In this document: one piece after another, positions 58,223-64,000 of the stretch | Layout: each line of letters begins with the position of its first letter | How positions within the stretch are numbered: position 1 is the first letter of the stretch | DNA from: JAHFTW01 sp038046785 | GTDB lineage: Archaea > Thermoplasmatota > E2 > JACPAO01 > JAHFTW01 | Assembly (NCBI GenBank): GCA_038046785.1 | Contig: JBBSVM010000001.1 | Location: 62,001 to 126,000 of the forward strand | DNA length: 64,000 bases | Direction: 5' to 3' | The notes under the pieces: generated by a model | Told to the model about the DNA's origin: nothing | Database searches by the model: none | What the model saw: only the letters and a program-made list of their open reading frames with translations | Translations under genes and position numbers: made by a program

Positions 58223-59578
58223 TCAGCGTCCGCCCGCCATTCCGCCGCCGCGCTGCCCGGGCATTCCGCGCATCATTTGGCGTTGGAGCTTGCGGTTGCT
58301 GCCGAAGCCCTTCATCATTCCTTTCGTCGTCTCGTAGTACTTGAGAAGCTCGCGCACCTCGTTCGTGGTGCGGCCCGCTCCGCGCGCGATGCGGCCGATG
58401 CGGGGCGCCTTGAGCAGATTCGGCTCGTCGCGCTCATCCTCCGTCATGGAGTCGAGGATGACCCTGTAGGTCTTCATCTTGGCTTGCGTGCCCTCCATGT
58501 CGCGACCCTGAAGCATCTGCCCCATTTGGCCCGGCAGCATGGAGGCGACTTTGCCAAGGGGCCCCATCTTGGTGACCATGTCCATCTGCTCGCGCATGTC
58601 GTTGAGGCTGAAGCGGCCCGACAACATCTTGCGGGCCATCTTGTCGGCGTCCTTGCCCTCGGAAGCGGCTTTCGCTTTCTCCAGCAATGCCTCCAAGTCG
58701 CCCATGCCGAGCAGGCGGCCGATGAAGCGCTTCGGGTCGAGCGGTTCGAGTTCGTCCACGTGCTCGCCGGTGCCGATGAAGACGACGGGGGCTTGCGTGA
58801 CGGCGACGGCGGACATTGCGCCGCCGCCCTTCGCAGTGCCGTCGAGTTTGGTGATGATGACGCCGGTGACTTGGACGGCGTCGTGGAACGCCTTCGCCTG
58901 CGACTCCGCCTGCTGGCCGACGGCGGCATCCATGACGAGGAATTTCTCGTCCGGCTTGGCCGCCGCGAAGATCTCCTTCATCTCTTCGATGAGCGACTCT
59001 TCCAGCTTGTCGCGGCCGGCGGTGTCGACGATGATGATGTCGGATTTCTTCTTCAGCTCGGCCAGGCCGCGCGTGACGATGCCTGCGGCGTTGCGCTCGC
59101 CCTTCTCGCCGTAGAAGGCGACCTGCACCTTGTCGGCGAGCTGCTTGAGCTGGTCGTGCGCGGCGGGACGGTGGACGTCGGCGGCGATGACGCCGATGCG
59201 CATGCCCTTTTTCTTGAAGTGGAGGGCGAGCTTGCCAGTCGTGGTCGTCTTGCCTTGGCCATACAGGCCGACCATCATGATGGTCTGCTTCTTGAGCGGA
59301 ATCTGGCGCGGCGCGCCGAGGATTTTGACGAGTTCGTCGTGGACGATGCGGACGACATGCTCGCGGTTCGACATGCCGGCGAGCGGCTTTTCCTCGAGGG
59401 CGCGCTTCTCGATGATTTTGCTGAGCGCCAGCACCTGCTTGACGTTCATGTCGGCCGAGATGAGGGCGCGCTGGATGTCGCGCGTCACCTCCTTGATGAG
59501 CGTCGCGTCGATGTGACCGGCGTTGGCGAGCTTCTTCAGGGTGGACCTGAGGGATTCGCCAAGACCTTCCATGACCAT
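58223..59578 (-). CDS. ffh: Signal recognition particle 54 kDa protein
   Basis: 451 residues. N domain (helical, 1-95), G domain with MMVGLYGQGKTTTTGKLA (G1), DVHRPAAHDQLKQLA, VDTAGRDKLEESL, TKLDGTAKGGGA, and a Met-rich M domain (about 300-440) ending in a Gly/Arg/Met tail. It binds 7S RNA and signal sequences and targets proteins to the membrane. TTCAAAT at about 59607 is 29 nt before ATG 59578. Confidence 0.96.
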   Translation of the reverse strand: MVMEGLGESLRSTLKKLANAGHIDATLIKEVTRDIQRALISADMNVKQVLALSKIIEKRALEEKPLAGMSNREHVVRIVHDELVKILGAPRQIPLKKQTIMMVGLYGQGKTTTTGKLALHFKKKGMRIGVIAADVHRPAAHDQLKQLADKVQVAFYGEKGERNAAGIVTRGLAELKKKSDIIIVDTAGRDKLEESLIEEMKEIFAAAKPDEKFLVMDAAVGQQAESQAKAFHDAVQVTGVIITKLDGTAKGGGAMSAVAVTQAPVVFIGTGEHVDELEPLDPKRFIGRLLGMGDLEALLEKAKAASEGKDADKMARKMLSGRFSLNDMREQMDMVTKMGPLGKVASMLPGQMGQMLQGRDMEGTQAKMKTYRVILDSMTEDERDEPNLLKAPRIGRIARGAGRTTNEVRELLKYYETTKGMMKGFGSNRKLQRQMMRGMPGQRGGGMAGGR

Positions 59579-59614
59579 GGCCGGTTCGACGGATTGCAGG
59601 TATTTGAACAGCGT

Positions 59615-59836
59615 TCAGAGGACGGCGAGGAGTTCGGCGACCGTGATTCCCGATTGCGCCAGAATCTCATGGAGTGTTCCGGTGTCCAGAGCATCGTGAA
59701 GGAGCACAACGGCGCGGCGGCCGTCCGCCTCTCGCTTCAGGGTGAGATGGCTGCCTTTCTGGTGGTGCGGTTCGAAACCGATTCGACCCATTGCGCGCAC
59801 CAATCGCCGTGCAGGAAGGGAGCGTGGAAGTTTCAG
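59615..59836 (-). CDS. hicA: HicA-like toxin (mRNA interferase), probable CTG start
   Basis: 73 residues. KLPRSLPARRLVRAMGRIGF, HHQKGSHLTLKR (catalytic His in GSH) and LHDALDTGTLHEILAQSGIT are HicA features of PF07927. No ATG, GTG or TTG precedes the conserved first strand in this frame. A CTG whose last two bases overlap the TGA of hicB (CTGA) fits the four-base overlaps used throughout the window. It is read as a translationally coupled toxin. It ends 36 bases before ffh. Confidence 0.72.
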   Translation of the reverse strand: MKLPRSLPARRLVRAMGRIGFEPHHQKGSHLTLKREADGRRAVVLLHDALDTGTLHEILAQSGITVAELLAVL

Positions 59837-60051
59837 CCGACCACCACCAAGGAGGCGTCGAGATGGTCTTCGGGGACCGTCTCTCCATCCAGCTCCAGGC
59901 TTTCGGTGTAGGCCTGGATGGCCTCCTTGATGTTCTCGAGCGCCTCGGCTTGGGTGCGGCCTTGGCTGATGCAGCCGGGCAAGCTTGGGCAATGGACCAC
60001 CCACCATCCTTCCTCGCCGGGCCGGAGGAGGACTTGGCGCTTGGCAGCCAT
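59833..60051 (-). CDS. hicB: HicB-like antitoxin
   Basis: 72 residues, partial RNase H fold. VLLRPGEEGWWVVHCPSLPG, CISQGRTQAEALENIKEAI and YTESLELDGETVPEDHL define HicB. The usual C-terminal DNA-binding helix-turn-helix is absent. ATG 60051 is preferred to ATG 60075 because TCAAGTA lies about 26 nt upstream. Order is hicB before hicA, the reverse of most loci. Confidence 0.85.
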   Translation of the reverse strand: MAAKRQVLLRPGEEGWWVVHCPSLPGCISQGRTQAEALENIKEAIQAYTESLELDGETVPEDHLDASLVVVG

Positions 60052-60143
60052 CGTGGCGAATTGCGTATTGGCCATACTTGACGCTTGCGAAGGCAGAACT
60101 CGCTATCGCCGCCCCGGACTGGCCGCGGCCTGTGCGGTTTCAC

Positions 60144-60380
60144 TCAGCCCACAATCAAGTCCAAAGCGACGCCGAGTCCCTTCGGCTCCTCGCGCAGCCC
60201 CGGCAGCGCCCGTTTGGCCCGCTTTACGACGCCCCGCGCCGCGCCGGCTTTCATGCCGTCGGCGCGCAGCTGGAAGTAGAGCCGGCGCAGCGTTTTGCGA
60301 ATCCCGAGCCAGTTCCAGCGCCGGCACGCCAAGGCGCCAAGCAGGGCGTCCTTCACCAGGTCGCGTCGGGTCACACTCAC
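60144..60380 (-). CDS. Small basic protein of unknown function
   Basis: 78 residues, rich in Arg/Lys and predicted helical (TRRDLVKDALLGALACRRWN and TLRRLYFQLRADGMKAGAAR). GTG overlaps the TGA of pepA (GTGA), supporting it as a real downstream partner. No family recognised. It may bind nucleic acid by its charge. Confidence 0.55.
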   Translation of the reverse strand: MSVTRRDLVKDALLGALACRRWNWLGIRKTLRRLYFQLRADGMKAGAARGVVKRAKRALPGLREEPKGLGVALDLIVG

Positions 60381-61876
60381 TCCGCAAGGATGCGGGCCAG
60401 GACGATGCGCAGGCCAGCCGCCGTCGGCCCCTTGGCGAAGTAGTCCACGCCTGGCGTCCACGCTTTCGAGGCGATGTCGAGGTGGGCCCACTTCGTCTCC
60501 TTGGCGAAGTGCTTCAGGAACGAGCCGCCGATGCTGGTGCCGGCGCGGCTGGTGAGGCTGATGTTCTGCAGGTCGGCGTAGGCGCCCTTGTTGGCCTCGT
60601 CGTACTCCTCGCCCTGCGGCAGCTGCCACGCCTTGTCGCCGGCCGCCTTGGAGTCGGCGACGAGCTGCTCGGCGAACTTGTCCTGGTTGCTCATGACCGC
60701 GACGTAGGTCGGGCCGACGGCGTAGTCGCAGGCGCCCGTGAGTGTTGCCATGTCGATGATCCAGGTCGGCTGGAACGTCTGCGCGTGCGCGAGGGCATCG
60801 GCCAAGATGAGGCGGCCCTCGGCGTCGGTGTTGAGCACCTCGATGGTGGTGCCGTCCTTCGCGGTGACGATGTCGCCGGGGCGCTGCGCCGTGCCGGAGG
60901 GCATGTTCTCGACGCAGGGGGTGATCCCGATGACGCGATGCTTGACGCCGAGGCGCTTCAGGATGCCCATCAGCGCGATGGTGTTGCAGGCGCCAATCTT
61001 GTCGTACTTCATCTCCCACATCTTGTCGCCCGGCTTGAGCGAGATGCCGCCGGAGTCAAAGCAGACGCCCTTCCCGACCACGACGAGCGTTTTCTTGGCG
61101 CCCTTCGGGTGGTAATCCATCGTGATGAGTTTCTCTTCGTTGACGGAACCCTGCGCGACGCCGCAGAGGGCGTTGTAGCCCTCCTTGCGGAGTTGGTCGC
61201 GTCCCTTGATGGCGATGGTGAAGCCGTGCTTCTTGGCGCGCTCTTGAGCAGCGGCGGCAAGGAAGGTGGGGGTGGCGATGTTGGCGGGCGTGTTGGAGAG
61301 AATGCGCGAATCGTTGACCGCCTCTGAGACCAAGGCGGCGCGCTCAATCGCCTTTTTCGCCGCGTTGCCGGCGGCGCCGGCCGGGACGAGAACCTGGAGC
61401 GTCGCCAGCTTCACCGGCTTGGGCGGAGCGGGTTCGCCCTTCTTCGGCGTCTCGTCCTTCTTCGATTTCCACTGATCGAAGTCGAGGGCGCCGATGAGGC
61501 AGCCGTGCGTGACCGCCTGCGCGGCCGCCGCGTCCTTCCAAGTGTCGAGGACCAGCGTCGTGGCGGCGACGGTGCAGCCGAGGCCTGCCGCCGCGCGGGC
61601 GCCCAGGTTGGCCAGCGTGCCAATCTTCTCCTGCGTCAGCGCCTTCACGTCGCCGAGGCCAACGAAGATGACCCAGCCTTTCGAGGAGGGCAGGGTGCGC
61701 ACGGTCTTGAACGGCAAGGACACGTTCTTGTTCGCGAGAAGGGCATGCACCGCCATGTCGGCGCCCTCGTCGAGGCCGAGTGCCTTGAGGCCGGGCGCCT
61801 TGCGGTCCTTGTCCACCCCGAGGATGAACGCGCTGGCCTTCAGATTGGTCGCGGAGACGGGGACGACGGTGACCAT
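60377..61876 (-). CDS. pepA: Leucyl aminopeptidase (M17 family)
   Basis: 499 residues. N-terminal alpha/beta domain (1-170) and catalytic domain with VGKGVCFDSGGISLKPGDKM (metal Lys/Asp) and NTDAEGRLILADALAHAQ (signature with Asp/Glu metal ligands); Arg in EGR is catalytic. It removes N-terminal amino acids using two metal ions, supplying amino acids for the degradation pathways here. A TTAAG box 26 nt upstream is shared with the divergent gene. Confidence 0.95.
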   Translation of the reverse strand: MVTVVPVSATNLKASAFILGVDKDRKAPGLKALGLDEGADMAVHALLANKNVSLPFKTVRTLPSSKGWVIFVGLGDVKALTQEKIGTLANLGARAAAGLGCTVAATTLVLDTWKDAAAAQAVTHGCLIGALDFDQWKSKKDETPKKGEPAPPKPVKLATLQVLVPAGAAGNAAKKAIERAALVSEAVNDSRILSNTPANIATPTFLAAAAQERAKKHGFTIAIKGRDQLRKEGYNALCGVAQGSVNEEKLITMDYHPKGAKKTLVVVGKGVCFDSGGISLKPGDKMWEMKYDKIGACNTIALMGILKRLGVKHRVIGITPCVENMPSGTAQRPGDIVTAKDGTTIEVLNTDAEGRLILADALAHAQTFQPTWIIDMATLTGACDYAVGPTYVAVMSNQDKFAEQLVADSKAAGDKAWQLPQGEEYDEANKGAYADLQNISLTSRAGTSIGGSFLKHFAKETKWAHLDIASKAWTPGVDYFAKGPTAAGLRIVLARILAE

Positions 61877-61898
61877 GCCTGCGCCAACGGGGGCGGGC

Positions 61899-61905
61899 TC
61901 TTAAC
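61899..61905. promoter_or_regulatory. Shared divergent TATA-like box
   Basis: TCTTAAC (GTTAAGA on the minus strand) is 26 nt from the pepA ATG (61876) and 25 nt from the GTG (61927) of the divergent gene. The symmetrical spacing suggests a single box serves both leaderless transcripts. Confidence 0.5.
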
Positions 61906-61926
61906 GAAGGCGCCCGGTGCTGGCGC

Positions 61927-62184
61927 GTGGACTTGGCCGAGCGGACGCGCGATTTCCTCGCCGACCCGGTGCCGCTGCTCGCCGATGGCTGCGCGGCGAG
62001 GCAGAACGGCGCGGCCGCGGACGCCACGACGGTCGCAACGTTGCTGCGCGGTGCCGTCGTCGAGGACCTTGCGGTGAAGCGCAACGTCGTGTTCCTGCAA
62101 TGGCGCGCCTCCGCGGCGCACGGTGCCGCCGTCGTTGCGTGGGACCAGGACGGGCGCGTCACCGCGCTCGACATCTGGGACTAA
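61927..62184 (+). CDS. Small hypothetical protein
   Basis: 85 residues. A short helix (AERTRDFLADPVPLLADGCA) is followed by a beta-rich half (VVEDLAVKRNVVFLQWRA, VVAWDQDGRVTALDIWD) reminiscent of the last strands of NTF2/SnoaL-like folds, too short to assign. GTG start fits the shared box. Its stop overlaps the HAD gene stop by 2 bases. Confidence 0.6.
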   Translation: MDLAERTRDFLADPVPLLADGCAARQNGAAADATTVATLLRGAVVEDLAVKRNVVFLQWRASAAHGAAVVAWDQDGRVTALDIWD

Positions 62185-62909
62185 TTGGTATGCCGCAAAA
62201 CAAGCGGCAGCATCTGGTCGAGCGGACCATCCTCGATGGTCCAGGTCGCATGGTCACGCGTATAGTCGTCCTCGGGGTGGAACGCGATGCTGCGGCCAGC
62301 GACTTCGAACATGCTGACGTCGGGAAGCGAGTTGCCAATCGAGAGAACGCGCTCGAGCGGGATGCCCAGTTCCTTCGCGAAGCGGACAACGGGGGCGGCC
62401 TTGTCGTTGAGCGGCGTGCGGACGACTCCTTCGCCAGTGATGTGGCCCGCGTGGTCGTACACGAAGCCGTTGGCAGCGACGCGCGGGATGCCAAGCCGTT
62501 TCGCGACCGCTTCCGCCATGACATCGACACCGCCCGAGACGATGGCGACCTCGATGCCCTCGGCCTTGAGCGTCTCGACGGTGCGCTCGACGCCAGCCAT
62601 GAATGGCGGCGTGCGGAAAATGTGCTCGAAATCGGAGCGCGCGAGCTTGGGTTTCAGCTTGAGCCAGAGCGCCGCGTCGCGGCGGATGAACTCCTTGTCA
62701 TCGAACTCGCCGTTGAGGTACGCCCGCAGGCTCGCCTCGTTCTGCACGCCGAAATGCTTGTGCACCATCACCCAGGAGGAGCCGACGTCAATGAGGACGC
62801 CATCCATGTCGAAGCAGACCAACTCGACGGGAACCTCGGGGCCCGGCATCGGTGTCTTGGGACGCACCACGCGGTGCTTATGGTAGAAATTCGCCAGCGC
62901 GTCCTTCAC
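62181..62909 (-). CDS. HAD-family phosphatase (phosphoserine phosphatase-like)
   Basis: 242 residues. HAD motif I CFDMDGVLIDVGSSW (nucleophile Asp), motif II VSGGVDV, motif III Lys region and motif IV GNSLPDVSMFEVAG are in the order of SerB. It could make serine from phosphoserine or act on another small phosphate. GTG at 62909 overlaps the lipoprotein stop (GTGA); an internal ATG (62849) is possible. Confidence 0.82.
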   Translation of the reverse strand: MKDALANFYHKHRVVRPKTPMPGPEVPVELVCFDMDGVLIDVGSSWVMVHKHFGVQNEASLRAYLNGEFDDKEFIRRDAALWLKLKPKLARSDFEHIFRTPPFMAGVERTVETLKAEGIEVAIVSGGVDVMAEAVAKRLGIPRVAANGFVYDHAGHITGEGVVRTPLNDKAAPVVRFAKELGIPLERVLSIGNSLPDVSMFEVAGRSIAFHPEDDYTRDHATWTIEDGPLDQMLPLVLRHTN

Positions 62910-63583
62910 GCGACCGGCTCCTTGAGGCCGGAGAATGTGATGCGGCTGTCGAAGTCTTTGGCGCCCGTGAGGACGAAGGCGGAAGTGTTCGGGGTCGGGC
63001 TGGTGAGGCTGCGGCCGACGGTGACGAACAGCGTGTCGCCCGCCACGAAGGCGCCTTCGCCGTCGGGCGCCGTCGCGGAGAAGCTCAGCTCGTAGTCCCC
63101 CGGGGCGACCGTGGGGCCGCCCGGTCCGCTGCAGACTCCGCCGTAAAACACCTTGTCCGGGTCTTGGCCGCCCTGGTCGTCGGGGCTGCGCACCGCAGCC
63201 TGCAGGCTCCACGGGCAGGAGGGCTCCCCCTCGGGCAACCCGACGAGCTGGTCCACGACGCGGACCCAGATGGTGGCGTCGAATGCCGAGAGCCTTCCGT
63301 TGCTGCGAAGTGCGTACGTCCAGAAGGCGTCTGCTCCGCCGAAGCCAGCACCGCTGCTGGCGGGCAGTTCCGTCTGGTTTGGTTCGACGCCGGTCGGAAT
63401 CGTCCCGTTCATGCCGCCCGCGCTGTCGAAGTGCAGGGTGTCGGTGAGGACGACCGGCTTCGGCTTGGGAGTCAAGCTGGTGGAACTGCTGGAGGGTGCC
63501 GCACTCGAAGCGGATGACTCGGTCGCGCTCTCGGCACAGCCGGAGAGCAGCAGCAGAACGGAGGCCACCACGAGGACGCGCAC
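62906..63583 (-). CDS. Putative lipoprotein
   Basis: 225 residues. Signal RVLVVASVLLLLSGC with lipobox LSGC, a Ser/Ala linker (about 20-45), and a beta-sandwich-like domain (ending TFSGLKEPVA) with Cys pair CPW...VC. Function unknown. GTG start at 63583 is chosen at the signal helix. Translationally coupled to the HAD phosphatase. Confidence 0.7.
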   Translation of the reverse strand: MRVLVVASVLLLLSGCAESATESSASSAAPSSSSTSLTPKPKPVVLTDTLHFDSAGGMNGTIPTGVEPNQTELPASSGAGFGGADAFWTYALRSNGRLSAFDATIWVRVVDQLVGLPEGEPSCPWSLQAAVRSPDDQGGQDPDKVFYGGVCSGPGGPTVAPGDYELSFSATAPDGEGAFVAGDTLFVTVGRSLTSPTPNTSAFVLTGAKDFDSRITFSGLKEPVA

Positions 63584-63657
63584 GACCTTGTCACAGGGGG
63601 CGCCACAAAGGCGTTTGGGGCCGCAGCCCTCAAGAAGCAGCGCCATCCTGGCTTGGC

Positions 63658-63962
63658 TGACCCCCTCGCCCCAGAGCGGCTAACGGTGCCCGCAAGGGAA
63701 CTGAGGAAGGTCGCCACATCTCTGACAAGGAACAGTGCCGCACAAGCGGTGGACTGGAGACGGTCCGTCGGGGCGCAGAAACGACACAGCCAGCCGCATG
63801 GAATGAGAGGGATGTGCCCTCGACGTCGCGGCTGGATTTGCTGAAACGTGCCATCGACCCTGGGATGCAAGCCCGCAAGGGCGCGCAGTCGGATGCCGCT
63901 TGCCGGCCACCCGCGAGGGTGCCCGGGAAACAGAATGGCGCCTACTCGGGGCTGGGGGGTCA
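63658..63962 (+). ncRNA. rnpB: RNase P RNA (archaeal type)
   Basis: Long P1 helix: TGACCCCCTCGCCCC at 63658 pairs with GGGGCTGGGGGGTCA at 63948. Near the 5' end GAGGAAGGTCGCC (63703) resembles conserved region I (GAGGAAAGTC). Near the 3' end AACAGAATGGCGCCTAC (63929) resembles conserved region V (ACAGAA...GGC..TA). Size of about 305 bases fits archaeal type A. A CTCAAGA box 28 nt upstream may be its promoter. Confidence 0.85.
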
Positions 63963-64000
63963 CCTCGCTTCGCTCGGTGCCCCATCCCCGCCCCGAGCAT

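Overview
This window looks like part of a high-GC archaeal chromosome, most likely a Thermoplasmatota-type heterotroph. That placement is an inference from gene content, not from a marker tree. Archaeal signs are NOG1, TrmG10, TrmY, RNase Z, SRP54, membrane LonB, UPF0201, UPF0200, a CTP-dependent polyprenol-kinase-like protein, an archaeal thiolase with a DUF35-like partner, an archaeal RNase P RNA, a PGF-CTERM-like surface-protein tail and membrane-anchored winged-helix regulators. Promoters also look archaeal: a TATA-like box (TTCAAG, CTTAAG or TTAAAT) recurs about 24-30 nt before start codons, without Shine-Dalgarno motifs, which suggests mostly leaderless mRNAs. Bacterial-looking components (FabI, ribulose-phosphate epimerase, bacterial-type SerRS, HicBA, an Mrr-like nuclease) are mixed in.

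Layout. 1-3.2 kb: end of a surface protein, then the methylmalonyl-CoA mutase B12 subunit and its MeaB chaperone. 3.2-9 kb: an anchored His-rich protein, acyl-CoA dehydrogenase, a resolvase-like nuclease, glycerate kinase, NOG1 and SerRS. 9-16.9 kb: membrane wHTH regulator, TrmG10, RNase Z, zinc-ribbon protein, UPF0201, dCMP deaminase, UPF0200 kinase, PAP2 and FabI. 17-24 kb: S8 lipoprotein protease, cysteine-cluster protein, GNAT, Nth, a VOC protein, a low-GC Mrr-like nuclease, enoyl-CoA hydratase, PAQR and a Rieske protein. 24-33 kb: an eight-gene minus-strand cluster for oxidative tryptophan catabolism. It holds tryptophan 2,3-dioxygenase, kynurenine formamidase, an extradiol dioxygenase pair of the 2-aminophenol type, an aminomuconate-semialdehyde-type dehydrogenase, a RidA deaminase fused to a dioxygenase subunit, a luciferase-like monooxygenase, an asparaginase II-family protein and an atypical SDR. 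33-44 kb: acyl-CoA dehydrogenase, AlkD-like protein, a PPAT-NTPase fusion, ProC, tRNA-Thr, epimerase, tRNA-His, polyprenol kinase, thiolase/DUF35 and an isopropylmalate-synthase-family enzyme. 44-57.5 kb: a three-subunit biotin-dependent acyl-CoA carboxylase, LonB (catalytic dyad lost), a secreted propeller-like protein and a branched-chain 2-oxoacid dehydrogenase complex with an extra small membrane protein. 57.6-64 kb: TrmY, SRP54, HicBA, PepA, a HAD phosphatase, a lipoprotein and RNase P RNA.

Together the metabolic genes describe an aerobic consumer of peptides and amino acids. Peptidases release amino acids. The branched-chain complex, acyl-CoA dehydrogenases, hydratase, thiolase, biotin carboxylase and methylmalonyl-CoA mutase parts route carbon to acetyl-, propionyl- and succinyl-CoA. 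The tryptophan cluster opens the indole and aromatic rings with O2.

The most unusual feature is a family of imperfect palindromes built from about 9-bp units of the type CGCAGATTN. It occurs at eight or more places. Three copies lie in frame inside the first codons of three genes of the tryptophan cluster and are translated into Gln/Ile/Ser/Ala-rich N-terminal extensions.
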